Origin: CAITQP01 sp964533145
Lineage (GTDB): Bacteria > Patescibacteriota > Minisyncoccia > Phycocordibacterales > UBA9973
Reading direction: 5' to 3'
Assembly: GCA_964533145.1 (NCBI GenBank)
Contig: CAZHLG010000010.1
Span: forward strand, 1-35,439
DNA: 35,439 nucleotides
The position numbers were made by a program, and so were the translations under genes. Of this stretch, positions 24,694 through 31,541 are shown in pieces. The notes under the pieces were generated by a model, which had not been told where the DNA came from, ran no database searches, and saw only the letters and a program-made list of their open reading frames with translations. Each line of letters starts with the position of its first letter. Position 1 is the first letter of the stretch.

Positions 24694-24722
24694 AAAAAAC
24701 CGGCACGATGTGCCGGTTTTTT
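24694..24722. terminator. Bidirectional terminator
   Basis: A 12-13-bp stem (AAAAACCGGCAC/GTGCCGGTTTTT) with a GAT loop and T-runs both ways, between two convergent small genes. Confidence 0.88.
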
Positions 24723-24723
24723 A

Positions 24724-24948
24724 TTATGCAGCCCTGTTGTTCCGATACATATCGCGGTCGCTGACATCGTGGACTTCTTCCAAATCCGCGAAGTGTTTCT
24801 CGGCTCGCTCATCGCCGACCATCCAATGACCGTCTTCATATCGCATCTTGTCGATCGATCCCCCGACAAGCTTGTGTTTCTCTATGATATCCCTCTTTTC
24901 CTGATCAGGATCGTTCAGGTTCAGGAATCCTTGCTGTTCTAGTCCCAT
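24724..24948 (-). CDS. Acidic hypothetical protein (74 aa)
   Basis: 74 residues, highly charged, with no signal or membrane segment (MGLEQQGFLNLNDPDQEKRD ... DRDMYRNNRAA). Clusters of acidic and basic residues suggest a soluble helical protein. A TATAGA -10-like box lies about 17 nt before the ATG, and the terminator follows directly. Family not recognised; codon use fits a real gene. Confidence 0.55.
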   Translation of the reverse strand: MGLEQQGFLNLNDPDQEKRDIIEKHKLVGGSIDKMRYEDGHWMVGDERAEKHFADLEEVHDVSDRDMYRNNRAA

Positions 24949-24981
24949 AGCGAAATTGTTTTCTATAGAGTACCAAAAAGA

Positions 24982-25974
24982 TCACTTTCTGTTAATAGCC
25001 CGCTTAGCCGCGGCGGCGATGTCCTTCACGCCCATGCCGTAGTGCTCGATGAGTTCGAGCGGCGTGCCGGACTGGCCGTACTGATCGTGCACCCCGACGA
25101 ACTCGATGGCCGTCGGAAGTTCGGCAGCAAGGCATTCAGCTACGGCGCCGCCGAGGCCGCCTGCGATCTGATGTTCCTCCGCGGTCACGATGGCGCGCGT
25201 CTCCTTTGCAAGCGCGATCACAGCCTCGCGGTCGAGCGGCTTGATCGTGGCCATATTGAGGACCTTGGCGCGGATACCGTCCTTCTCGAGCATCTTGGCT
25301 GCACGCATGGCGTTGTGCACGAGCGCGCCGCACGCGATGATGCCCACATGCGCAAGGCCGTCCGGCACATAAAGCGCCTGCGCCTTCCCTATCTCAAACG
25401 GCGTCTCGTCCGTCGTAATGACCGGACTCTTCTCGCGCGCAAGGCGGAGATACGCTGGCTTCTTGAGCTTGGCGAGGGCGAGCGTCGCCTTCTTCGCTTC
25501 CACCGAATCGCACGGCGCGATCACGATCATGTTGGGCATGACGCGCATGAGCGCTATGTCCTCGAGCGCCTGGTGCGTGCCGCCGTCCGGACCAACCGAC
25601 ACGCCCGCATGGCTGCCGACGATGATCACGGGCCGGTCATTGTATGCGACGGTCGTGCGAATCTGCTCCCAATTGCGGCCGGGACTAAACATGGCATACG
25701 AGGAGACAAACGGCAGCTTGCCCATGGCAGCCATGCCGGAGGCGAGCGTGGCGAGGTTCTGCTCGGCCACGCCAACCTGCACAAAGCGCCCCGGGAAGCG
25801 CTCGGCAAAGAGATTCATCTTGGTGCTTTCGGTCAGATCGGCGCACACGCCCACAATACTCGCGTCGGCAAAGCCGGCCGCGAGCAGTCCATCGCCGAAA
25901 CCCTGACGGATCGGCACCTGCTCGACGTCGTCGTTCCAGACTTTCGGATTGAGTTTAAGGTTTGAGTTAAGCAT
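24982..25974 (-). CDS. Transketolase, C-terminal subunit
   Basis: The pyrimidine-binding and C-terminal half of transketolase, 330 residues. The glutamate that activates thiamine diphosphate is in VGVAEQNLATLASGMA (the conserved E of the pyrimidine domain). The transketolase motif GPDGGTHQALEDIALMR is also clear, as is the C-terminal domain (EEHQIAGGLGGAVAECLA). With the N-terminal subunit it moves two-carbon units between sugar phosphates. The two halves are separate genes, 3 nt apart. Confidence 0.95.
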   Translation of the reverse strand: MLNSNLKLNPKVWNDDVEQVPIRQGFGDGLLAAGFADASIVGVCADLTESTKMNLFAERFPGRFVQVGVAEQNLATLASGMAAMGKLPFVSSYAMFSPGRNWEQIRTTVAYNDRPVIIVGSHAGVSVGPDGGTHQALEDIALMRVMPNMIVIAPCDSVEAKKATLALAKLKKPAYLRLAREKSPVITTDETPFEIGKAQALYVPDGLAHVGIIACGALVHNAMRAAKMLEKDGIRAKVLNMATIKPLDREAVIALAKETRAIVTAEEHQIAGGLGGAVAECLAAELPTAIEFVGVHDQYGQSGTPLELIEHYGMGVKDIAAAAKRAINRK

Positions 25975-25977
25975 ATG

Positions 25978-26841
25978 CTATTGGTGTTCGGATTTGATCT
26001 TCCCGCCGAGCGTGCGCAGTTCGGCGAGCGCTTTCTTCCCTTCTTCCGGACTGGGCGGCTTGCCGTGCCAGTGGTAGTCGCGCTCCATGAAGGTCACACC
26101 TTTGCCGGGAATAGTGCGTGCGAGTATGACAGTGGGTTTTTCGAAGACGGTCTTCGCTTCCTCGACGGCTTTGTCGATGGCGCGGAAATCATGGCCGTCG
26201 ATCTCGACAACGTGCCAGCCGAATGCCCGCCATTTCTCGGCGAGCGGCGCAAGCGGCATGATGTCTTCTACGTAGCCTTCGATCTGAATGTTGTTGTAGT
26301 CTACGACGGCAGTCAGATTACGGAGCGCATACTTGGCGGCGCACATGACGGCCTCCCACGTATTGCCTTCTTCGAGCTCGCCGTCCGAAAGAAACGCGTA
26401 GATACGGCGCGAGGACGTCTCGCCGAAATCCATTTTGTCCGCGATGGCCATACCGACGGCCTGCGAAAGACCGGAGCCAAGCGGTCCGCTCGAGGTCTCC
26501 ACGATGGGCAGCCACTCGCGGTGCGGATGGCCTTGCAACCGCGAACCGAGTTTGCGGAGCGTCTTGAGCTCTGCCACCGGGAAATAGCCCGCATGCGCGA
26601 GCGTGGCATAGTACACCGGGCAGATATGCCCGTTCGAAAGCACGAAACGGTCGCGCTCCGGCCAGTCGGGACGATGCGGATCGTGGCGCAGGGCATGGAA
26701 ATAGAAGTAGGTGAAAATATCAGCCATCCCGAGCGGGCCGGCGGAGTGGCCGCTCTTGGCTTCAAGCAGCGCCTCGATAATGCTCGTGCGGATCGCATTC
26801 GCCTGCGATTCGAGCGTGCTGATTTTTTCGTCGGTAAGCAT
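25978..26841 (-). CDS. Transketolase, N-terminal subunit
   Basis: The diphosphate-binding half, 287 residues. It has the thiamine diphosphate/Mg motif SDGELEEGNTWEA ... NNIQIEG (GDG in most homologues; here SDG), HSAGPLGMADI near the start, and LSNGHICPVYYATLA. The ATG at 26841 fits the family start; the open frame extends upstream but only across rpe. Spacing of 19 nt from rpe and 3 nt to the C-terminal subunit puts it in the pentose phosphate operon. Confidence 0.95.
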   Translation of the reverse strand: MLTDEKISTLESQANAIRTSIIEALLEAKSGHSAGPLGMADIFTYFYFHALRHDPHRPDWPERDRFVLSNGHICPVYYATLAHAGYFPVAELKTLRKLGSRLQGHPHREWLPIVETSSGPLGSGLSQAVGMAIADKMDFGETSSRRIYAFLSDGELEEGNTWEAVMCAAKYALRNLTAVVDYNNIQIEGYVEDIMPLAPLAEKWRAFGWHVVEIDGHDFRAIDKAVEEAKTVFEKPTVILARTIPGKGVTFMERDYHWHGKPPSPEEGKKALAELRTLGGKIKSEHQ

Positions 26842-26860
26842 ATGCGCGGTGCGTGCGCTT

Positions 26861-27586
26861 TTATTGTAGCACCTTTTGGAGCGCGGCGATGTTGGCAGCG
26901 ACGTCTCCTCCGCCGAACACGGCTGAGCCGGCAACGAGGCGTGTCGCCCCGGCCTCAGAAAGAGCGGCCGCAGTCTCGCGCGACACGCCTCCGTCCACCG
27001 AAAGCGGAAGATCCGGATATCGCTCGCGCAACGCACGCAGATTCGCGCAGGTCTTCTCGAGCGCAGCGGGATCATGCGGCTGCCCCTGAAAGCCGATCTT
27101 TGCAATGCCCATGCACTGCACGAACGAAACGAGCTTGGCGTCGACAAGCGGAAAGACGAGGCTCGGATCGGCATCAAGGCCGATGGCGATGCCTACCTGC
27201 ACCATGCCCGGCAGGAGCGTTGCGAGCGCTTCGAGGTCGGCGGCGGGATCCGCAAGCGATGCGTAGTGAAAGATCACGCGCGAGGGACCGACGGCAAGCA
27301 GCTGCGGCAGCAACCGCTTCGCATCGGCGACCATGAGATCGAGCTCGAAATCGAAATCTTCCCAGTACGGCATCTCGGATTCGTCCGCCGCAAGGGACTT
27401 GAACGCAGCATCGAGATTGAGCGCCTTGCCCTCGCCGGGCGGCGTAATGAACGGCCAGGTGATGCTCGGCACAAAAACCCCGTCGCACACGTCGAGCTGA
27501 ACCGTGCGGGCATGGCCGCGCGCGAGCGAAAGCCGCGCCGACACTGCGTCGAACCCAGTTTCCAAAATTGCGGGAATGATCTCCAT
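26861..27586 (-). CDS. rpe: Ribulose-phosphate 3-epimerase
   Basis: Interconverts ribulose 5-phosphate and xylulose 5-phosphate; a TIM barrel of 241 residues. Catalytic/metal sites: Asp in QLDVCDGVFVP, His in VIFHYAS, and Asp in LSVDGGVS. The phosphate-binding end is GSAVFGGGD. Some residues are atypical (the usual HxD near strand 2 is replaced by QLD), so it belongs to a divergent CPR-like branch. It lies in the operon rpiB-unknown-rpe-transketolase. Confidence 0.88.
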   Translation of the reverse strand: MEIIPAILETGFDAVSARLSLARGHARTVQLDVCDGVFVPSITWPFITPPGEGKALNLDAAFKSLAADESEMPYWEDFDFELDLMVADAKRLLPQLLAVGPSRVIFHYASLADPAADLEALATLLPGMVQVGIAIGLDADPSLVFPLVDAKLVSFVQCMGIAKIGFQGQPHDPAALEKTCANLRALRERYPDLPLSVDGGVSRETAAALSEAGATRLVAGSAVFGGGDVAANIAALQKVLQ

Positions 27587-27590
27587 ACTG

Positions 27591-27929
27591 TTACTTAAAA
27601 AGCTCCTCGTCCGTGCATCCGTATCCTTTCATGATCACGTACGCTTCATACAGGCTCGGAATGCATCCCTCTAACCGATCAAGTCTCGGGCCTTCGCCGC
27701 GGAGCGCTTCCTGCACTTCCGCATTGAGACGCGCGGCCAGCTGCTCATGTTCGGCGGCAAAACGCTGATAAAACGGCGCCGCCTTGTACAACGGGGCCAG
27801 AAACGACATGTCGGAAAAATACACGAAGAAATTGTTGAATGTCGGCAGCCCGGCATTGCCCGGAGCGGAAAATTGCTCCAGCGTCAGAATGCGCGGCGCC
27901 TGCTCCATGCTTGAAGGGGTAGTCTCCAT
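27591..27929 (-). CDS. Conserved-looking hypothetical protein in the pentose phosphate operon (112 aa)
   Basis: 112 residues, soluble, mostly helical, with aromatic-rich centre (TFNNFFVYFSDMSFLAPLYK) and ending SLYEAYVIMKGYGCTDEELF. No signal peptide and no motif I recognise. It lies 7 nt after rpiB and 4 nt before rpe, so it is translated within the operon and may assist or regulate the pathway. ATG at 27929 was chosen because it follows the rpiB stop; the longer frame runs inside rpiB. Confidence 0.7.
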   Translation of the reverse strand: METTPSSMEQAPRILTLEQFSAPGNAGLPTFNNFFVYFSDMSFLAPLYKAAPFYQRFAAEHEQLAARLNAEVQEALRGEGPRLDRLEGCIPSLYEAYVIMKGYGCTDEELFK

Positions 27930-27936
27930 ACGAAAA

Positions 27937-28374
27937 TCAGTTGAAGCGGGCGATCCGCCGCGCATGGCGCTCGTCTCCGGAAAACGGCGTTTCGACAAAA
28001 ACGCGCACCGCCTCCATGGCATCATCCGGCGCGATGAAGCGCGCGCCGAGCGAAAGGATGTTCGCGTCGTTGTGCTCGCGCGCGAGCCGTACGATCTCCA
28101 TGGGCCCGTCGTAGAAAACGGCGGCTCGCGCGCCCTTCACGCGATTGGCGCACATAGCCTCGCCGGTCCCGCTGCCGCCAAGCACGATACCGAAGCTTCC
28201 CGCCTCGGCCGCCACAGCCGCCGCCACGGGCATCACGAAATCCGGGTAGTCATCGCCGGCATCAAGCGCAAAAGCGCCCTTGTCCTCCACGGAATAGCCC
28301 AGGCCCGAGAGATGCGCCTTGAGCGTCTCTTTGAGCTCGTATCCCGCATGATCGGCACCGATGTAGATTTTCAT
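27937..28374 (-). CDS. rpiB: Ribose-5-phosphate isomerase B
   Basis: Interconverts ribose 5-phosphate and ribulose 5-phosphate, 145 residues. The N-terminal IGADHAGYELKE is a family mark; the GGSGTGEAMCANRVKGARA segment (about 73-91) carries the base-side Cys and anion-binding loop; AREHNDANILSLGAR follows. It is the first gene of the pentose phosphate operon and has its own extended -10 box 7 nt before the ATG, so it is probably leaderless. Confidence 0.95.
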   Translation of the reverse strand: MKIYIGADHAGYELKETLKAHLSGLGYSVEDKGAFALDAGDDYPDFVMPVAAAVAAEAGSFGIVLGGSGTGEAMCANRVKGARAAVFYDGPMEIVRLAREHNDANILSLGARFIAPDDAMEAVRVFVETPFSGDERHARRIARFN

Positions 28375-28381
28375 ATTGCTG

Positions 28382-28387
28382 AGTATA
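28382..28387 (-). promoter_or_regulatory. Extended -10 promoter of the rpiB operon, leaderless
   Basis: TGG-TATACT ends 7 nt before the rpiB ATG. Confidence 0.65.
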
Positions 28388-28415
28388 CCATCTAACACGC
28401 TATTTTTTCATTGCA

Positions 28416-28442
28416 AAAAGCTGCCACGACGTGACAGCTTTT
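28416..28442 (-). terminator. Terminator after the 105-residue gene
   Basis: AAAAGCTGTCAC-GTC-GTGGCAGCTTTT, a 12-bp stem with one G-U, T-run on the minus strand, directly after the stop codon. Confidence 0.8.
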
Positions 28443-28759
28443 CAGGTACTTTGGTGCTTCTTTTCTTTCAGGATCCTGTTCATCCAAGCATGATAGTACT
28501 CAGTGAGCATATAAATGGACTCATGCTCATTTCCGCCGGTCGTTTCGATGATGCCGTTCTGAGAAAGAAAGTAATACGCTTCAAGGTCTACGGAAAAACG
28601 CGGACCGTCCCAACCCAAAAAGACATATGCATATTCCTCATCCCTAAAACGCATTCCATCATCAGACCATATTCTCTCAAAATAATGGACTAACTCGCGG
28701 CCGCCGAAGAAAAGATAATAAAGAGTGTTGACGACATTGCATTCGATACTCTGTTCCAT
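28442..28759 (-). CDS. Hypothetical protein (105 aa), AT-richer DNA
   Basis: 105 residues, rich in Tyr, Phe and charged residues (NTLYYLFFGGRELVHYFERI, then DEEYAYVFLGWDGPRFSVDL). No signal peptide or clear membrane segment. DNA is visibly richer in A and T than rpiB next to it, which suggests recent arrival. It has its own promoter region with a palindrome, and its own terminator. Family not recognised. Confidence 0.6.
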   Translation of the reverse strand: MEQSIECNVVNTLYYLFFGGRELVHYFERIWSDDGMRFRDEEYAYVFLGWDGPRFSVDLEAYYFLSQNGIIETTGGNEHESIYMLTEYYHAWMNRILKEKKHQST

Positions 28760-28767
28760 CGAACTTT

Positions 28768-28792
28768 TTTCGCACTATATCATAGTGCGAAA
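28768..28792 (-). promoter_or_regulatory. Palindrome over the -10 box of the 105-residue gene
   Basis: An 11-bp perfect palindrome TTTCGCACTAT-GAT-ATAGTGCGAAA contains TATAGT (28779-28774), with a TTGCAG-like -35 18 nt upstream. It could be an operator; alternatively it is the terminator of the MazG-like gene, but no T-run follows on the minus strand. Confidence 0.45.
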
Positions 28793-28827
28793 TTTTACTG
28801 CAACCGGACGCCTCACCCATGCATCAC

Positions 28828-28881
28828 TTATTGAATCGTGGAACCCGTCTTGATCACATGCTCGACGAGCGTATGCGTATA
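28828..28881 (-). pseudogene. Remnant of a second GAPDH gene 3' end
   Basis: Reads YTHTLVEHVIKTGSTIQ-stop, matching the end of the intact GAPDH gene (YTHTLVEHVVKTGKTIS-stop). At the DNA level, 28844-28881 matches 29241-29278 with 36 of 38 bases. The remnant starts right at the stop codon of the MazG-like gene. The rest of the second copy is missing. Confidence 0.8.
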
Positions 28882-28882
28882 G

Positions 28883-29224
28883 CTATAACTGATTTTTTCG
28901 CTCACTGATCTTCCGGTCATCCGACTCGAGCATCCCCGACCATGCCTCATCAAGAGAAATCCCAAGTTCATGCGCAATAAAAAGAACTTCGGCAAAAATA
29001 TCCGCAAGCTCATCGGCGATGTCTTTCCTCAAATCTTCTTCGGTCTTTCCCTTGCGATGACGGATGTTTTCAAGCTGGAGAATCGCCTTGGTCAGGCTGC
29101 CGACCTGATACGGCAAATCGCGCGCAGCAATGGAATAATTCCAAGGCACCGTGCCCGTCGCCTCATATTTTTTGAAAGTCGAGACGACTTCTTCCGTATA
29201 TTGAGCGAGGTCTTTAGAATCCAT
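28883..29224 (-). CDS. MazG-like nucleotide pyrophosphohydrolase
   Basis: A 113-residue all-alpha NTP pyrophosphohydrolase, which would hydrolyse a nucleoside triphosphate to the monophosphate and pyrophosphate. The metal-site segment is DIADELADIFAEVLFIAHEL (ExxD at 72-75), followed by the helix GISLDEAW and a final K-I-x-x-R segment (KISERKNQL). Sequences of this type are about 100-120 residues, so it is complete. It begins directly after the GAPDH stop and ends directly at the GAPDH 3' remnant, so it sits between two copies of that gene end. Confidence 0.85.
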   Translation of the reverse strand: MDSKDLAQYTEEVVSTFKKYEATGTVPWNYSIAARDLPYQVGSLTKAILQLENIRHRKGKTEEDLRKDIADELADIFAEVLFIAHELGISLDEAWSGMLESDDRKISERKNQL

Positions 29225-30250
29225 TCAGGAAATCGTCTTGCCCGTCTTGACCACATGCTCGACGAGCGTATGCGTGTACCCCATCTCATTGTCATACCAG
29301 CCGAGGATCTTCACGAGGTTGCCGCCGACGACGCGCGTCATTTCGAGATCGGCTATGGAAGCATGGCTTTCGCCAAGAATGTCGCTCGAGACGAGCGGCT
29401 CTTCCGTGACGGCAAAGACCCCACTCCAGCGCGGATCGGCCGCGGCCGTCTTCAGGATGCCGTTCACTTCTTCGGTGCTCGTCGCGCGCTTTGCGATGAA
29501 AGTCACGTCCACGATGGATCCAGCCGGAACCGGCACGCGCAGCGAAATGCCGTCGAAAAGCCCGTCGAGTTTCGGGTACGCTTTGGCTACAGCGATGGCG
29601 GCACCGGTCGAGCTCGGCACGATGTTCTGCGCCGCGGCGCGGCCTTCGCGCAGGTCCTTCTTGCTCGGGCCGTCCACGAGCGCCTGGCTTGCCGTGTAAC
29701 CGTGCGTGGTCGAAAGAATGGCCTTCTCGATGCCGATCGCCTCGTCCATGATGCCGATGATGGGACTCGCCGCGTTCGTCGTGCAGGATGCATTCGAGGT
29801 GATGTCGCACGTGCCGAACTTGTCCTCGTTCACGCCGAGAAGGATCGTCGCGCCCGGCACGCTGCCGTCGCCGTCCTTTGCGGGAGCGGAGATCACGACT
29901 TTCTTCGCACCGCAGTCGATATGGAACGCGGCCTTGTCGTACGACGTGAAGAGGCCGGTCGATTCGACGACCACATCGACGGCGAGGTCTTTCCACGGAA
30001 GCTTCGTTGTGTCTTTTTCGGAGACGAAGCGGATTTCCCTGCCGTCCACCCAGAGGTTCGCGCCGTCCTGTTTGACCTCATGCTGCCAGGTGCGATACAC
30101 GGTATCGTGCTTGAGGAGATACGCGAGCGACTCGAGCGAGCCGAGATCGTTCACTGCCACGATCTCAAGCTCCGGGCGCTCCCAGGCGACTTTCAAAAAC
30201 GCACGGCCGATGCGGCCGAAACCATTGATGGCTACGCGGGTCTTTTTCAT
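29225..30250 (-). CDS. gap: Glyceraldehyde-3-phosphate dehydrogenase
   Basis: Oxidises glyceraldehyde 3-phosphate to 1,3-bisphosphoglycerate with NAD(P)+, 341 residues. The N-terminal Rossmann start is INGFGRIGRAFLK (8-20). The catalytic Cys156 is in SNASCTTNAASP and its partner His183 is in STTHGYTA. The end is NEMGYTHTLVEHVVKTGKTIS. ATG at 30250 fits the family start and follows an extended -10 box by 6 nt. Confidence 0.97.
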   Translation of the reverse strand: MKKTRVAINGFGRIGRAFLKVAWERPELEIVAVNDLGSLESLAYLLKHDTVYRTWQHEVKQDGANLWVDGREIRFVSEKDTTKLPWKDLAVDVVVESTGLFTSYDKAAFHIDCGAKKVVISAPAKDGDGSVPGATILLGVNEDKFGTCDITSNASCTTNAASPIIGIMDEAIGIEKAILSTTHGYTASQALVDGPSKKDLREGRAAAQNIVPSSTGAAIAVAKAYPKLDGLFDGISLRVPVPAGSIVDVTFIAKRATSTEEVNGILKTAAADPRWSGVFAVTEEPLVSSDILGESHASIADLEMTRVVGGNLVKILGWYDNEMGYTHTLVEHVVKTGKTIS

Positions 30251-30256
30251 GCGGAT

Positions 30257-30262
30257 ATTGTA
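30257..30262 (-). promoter_or_regulatory. Extended -10 promoter of gap, leaderless
   Basis: TGC-TACAAT ends 6 nt before the ATG. Confidence 0.6.
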
Positions 30263-30286
30263 GCAAATGCCCGTCGGCCGAACTAT

Positions 30287-30315
30287 TTGACTTACAAGTT
30301 TTTTCGTTATATAAA
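30287..30315 (+). promoter_or_regulatory. Promoter of the plus-strand 112-residue gene
   Basis: TTGACT (30287-30292), 17-nt spacer, TATAAA (30310-30315), 21 nt before the ATG at 30337. Divergent to gap. Confidence 0.7.
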
Positions 30316-30336
30316 CAATAAAAACACGCACGTTTT

Positions 30337-30675
30337 ATGCAAAAGAATCCGATATATTGCATCATGTGGGACGGCCACAATCTGGATGACAATCTGCGCA
30401 CCCTCCTTTTTGACAAAGCACAGGAAATGCTGCAAACAAGGTTGCAAATCTCCTCAGTCCGCGAAAATTGGTGCGAGGGCCAGATCGAAACACAGCACAA
30501 GATAAGCGGCTTCGGCGGAACCTACGGATATGTTTTCAACGCGACGATAGAATGGGGCTCGAAGAAGTCAACCGTCGAGTTCATCGTACGAAAGACCGAC
30601 CTCGACCTGTCAGGCGCGGTCTGGAAACCTATGGAGCTACCTGTCGAGACTCGCGTCGACCTGGGGCTTAATTGA
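30337..30675 (+). CDS. Hypothetical protein (112 aa), plus strand
   Basis: 112 residues, soluble, with a helical start (NLRTLLFDKAQEMLQTRLQI) and a beta-rich second half (YGYVFNATIEWGSKKSTVEF). Family not recognised. It has its own consensus-like promoter and a terminator 18 nt after the stop. An internal ATG at 30364 is also possible as the start (nine residues shorter). Confidence 0.65.
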   Translation: MQKNPIYCIMWDGHNLDDNLRTLLFDKAQEMLQTRLQISSVRENWCEGQIETQHKISGFGGTYGYVFNATIEWGSKKSTVEFIVRKTDLDLSGAVWKPMELPVETRVDLGLN

Positions 30676-30693
30676 TGCAAAAAGAAGCGAAAC

Positions 30694-30718
30694 AAAGCAG
30701 AGACACGTTCTCTGCTTT
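30694..30718 (+). terminator. Terminator of the 112-residue plus-strand gene
   Basis: AAAGCAGAGA and TCTCTGCTTT pair around a short loop, then TTATTTTG on the plus strand. Confidence 0.78.
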
Positions 30719-30728
30719 TTATTTTGTG

Positions 30729-30801
30729 TGCCGAGGACCGGGGTCGAACCGGTGACCTACCGCTCTTCAGGCGGGCGCTCTACCAACTGAGCTACCTCGG
30801 C
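30729..30801 (-). tRNA. tRNA-Phe (anticodon GAA)
   Basis: Acceptor GCCGAGG/CCTCGGC, D arm GCTCAGTTGGTAGAGC, anticodon loop CTGAAGA (GAA), T arm ending GGTTCGACCCC, discriminator A. No CCA encoded. The top pair of the anticodon stem (C-T) is a mismatch. It lies 25 nt after the small membrane protein gene on the same strand. Confidence 0.94.
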
Positions 30802-30826
30802 ATATGTTCGCACGGGCACGGCAGCA

Positions 30827-31105
30827 CTACTGCTGCTTGAACTGATCGATCAGCTCCTTGAGCTGGTCCGCGTCCGGGAGCGACAGCGATGCGCCGTTCG
30901 TCTTCTGGTACAGGGAGCCGAGCGTCTTGAGATACGGCTGGACGTAGTAGAACCCGCCAAGGACGAATACCAGGATGACGACCCAGTAGATCGCCTTGAT
31001 CATCTGCGACGTCTTCTGCGAGCTGCGGACCTTCCGAATGTACTCGTTGTTCTCTTCCGCAAGCTTGAGGATGCGTTCGAGCTTCTGCCTGTCTTCGGTG
31101 TCCAT
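30827..31105 (-). CDS. Small single-span membrane protein (92 aa)
   Basis: A charged cytoplasmic helix (DRQKLERILKLAEENNEYIR), one membrane segment at about 36-56 (IKAIYWVVILVFVLGGFYYV), then an outer part with QPYLKTLGSLYQ and a Leu/Gln-rich end. Type II or III topology is likely. Function unknown; proteins of this shape are common in CPR genomes. TGC-TATAGT ends 6 nt before the ATG. Confidence 0.75.
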   Translation of the reverse strand: MDTEDRQKLERILKLAEENNEYIRKVRSSQKTSQMIKAIYWVVILVFVLGGFYYVQPYLKTLGSLYQKTNGASLSLPDADQLKELIDQFKQQ

Positions 31106-31111
31106 GGGCGC

Positions 31112-31117
31112 ACTATA
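31112..31117 (-). promoter_or_regulatory. Extended -10 promoter of the small membrane protein, leaderless
   Basis: TGC-TATAGT (31117-31112), 6 nt before the ATG. Confidence 0.6.
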
Positions 31118-31143
31118 GCACGGGTTCCCGTTTTTCTCAATAC

Positions 31144-31174
31144 AAAAGACCCGCCAATGGAGCGGGTCTTTTTT
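31144..31174 (-). terminator. Terminator after the lipoprotein gene
   Basis: AAAAGACCCGC and GCGGGTCTTTT pair around a 7-nt loop; T-run on both strands; 3 nt after the lipoprotein stop. Confidence 0.85.
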
Positions 31175-31177
31175 GAG

Positions 31178-31462
31178 TTAGTTCACAGGCCGTGAATCGC
31201 GATCGGGCAGCGCATGACTGCGCACGGCGTGAGTGCCGGATGCAGGTTGTATGTACACATGATCCTGGCTGTAAAAATACCGGGTCTGCGTTCCGGGCTT
31301 CGTGCGATAACGAAGCTTGCCTTTTTCGTTCACGAACGGCTCTTTGTTGTAGATTTTGTGACCGGTAGCGCCGTCTGTCGTATACGGAAGCAGGTCGGGA
31401 TCACAGCCTACGAGCGTCGAAGAAATCATTACTGCGGCAAAAAGAATGCTTATTTTTTTCAT
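31178..31462 (-). CDS. Small lipoprotein (94 aa)
   Basis: A type II signal peptide: MKKISILFAAVMISSTLVGC, with the lipobox L-V-G-C and the lipidated Cys at residue 20. The mature part is small, rich in Tyr, Lys, Arg and His (KLRYRTKPGTQTRYFYSQDH), and of unknown function. ATG at 31462 was chosen by the signal peptide; upstream in-frame ATGs fall inside the promoter. A perfect inverted repeat surrounds its -10 box, which points to repression. Confidence 0.82.
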   Translation of the reverse strand: MKKISILFAAVMISSTLVGCDPDLLPYTTDGATGHKIYNKEPFVNEKGKLRYRTKPGTQTRYFYSQDHVYIQPASGTHAVRSHALPDRDSRPVN

Positions 31463-31475
31463 TTTCAATGATTTT

Positions 31476-31507
31476 TGTTTCAAATGCATTATATCACCTT
31501 TGAAACA
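31476..31507 (-). promoter_or_regulatory. Operator-like inverted repeat centred on the lipoprotein -10 box
   Basis: Perfect 9-bp arms TGTTTCAAA (31476-31484) and TTTGAAACA (31499-31507), 14 bp apart, with the -10 box TATAAT (31493-31488) exactly at the centre. Transcription would start about 20 nt before the ATG. This is the geometry expected for a dimeric repressor that blocks RNA polymerase. Confidence 0.65.
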
Positions 31508-31541
31508 AAAAGTCAACTCCCCTGTTTGTTTGCCCAACAGG

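Noticed and set aside
28376..28693. Plus-strand frame of 105 codons opposite the 105-residue gene
   Set aside because: It starts at the rpiB start region and crosses a terminator; the minus-strand frame has promoter and terminator signals.
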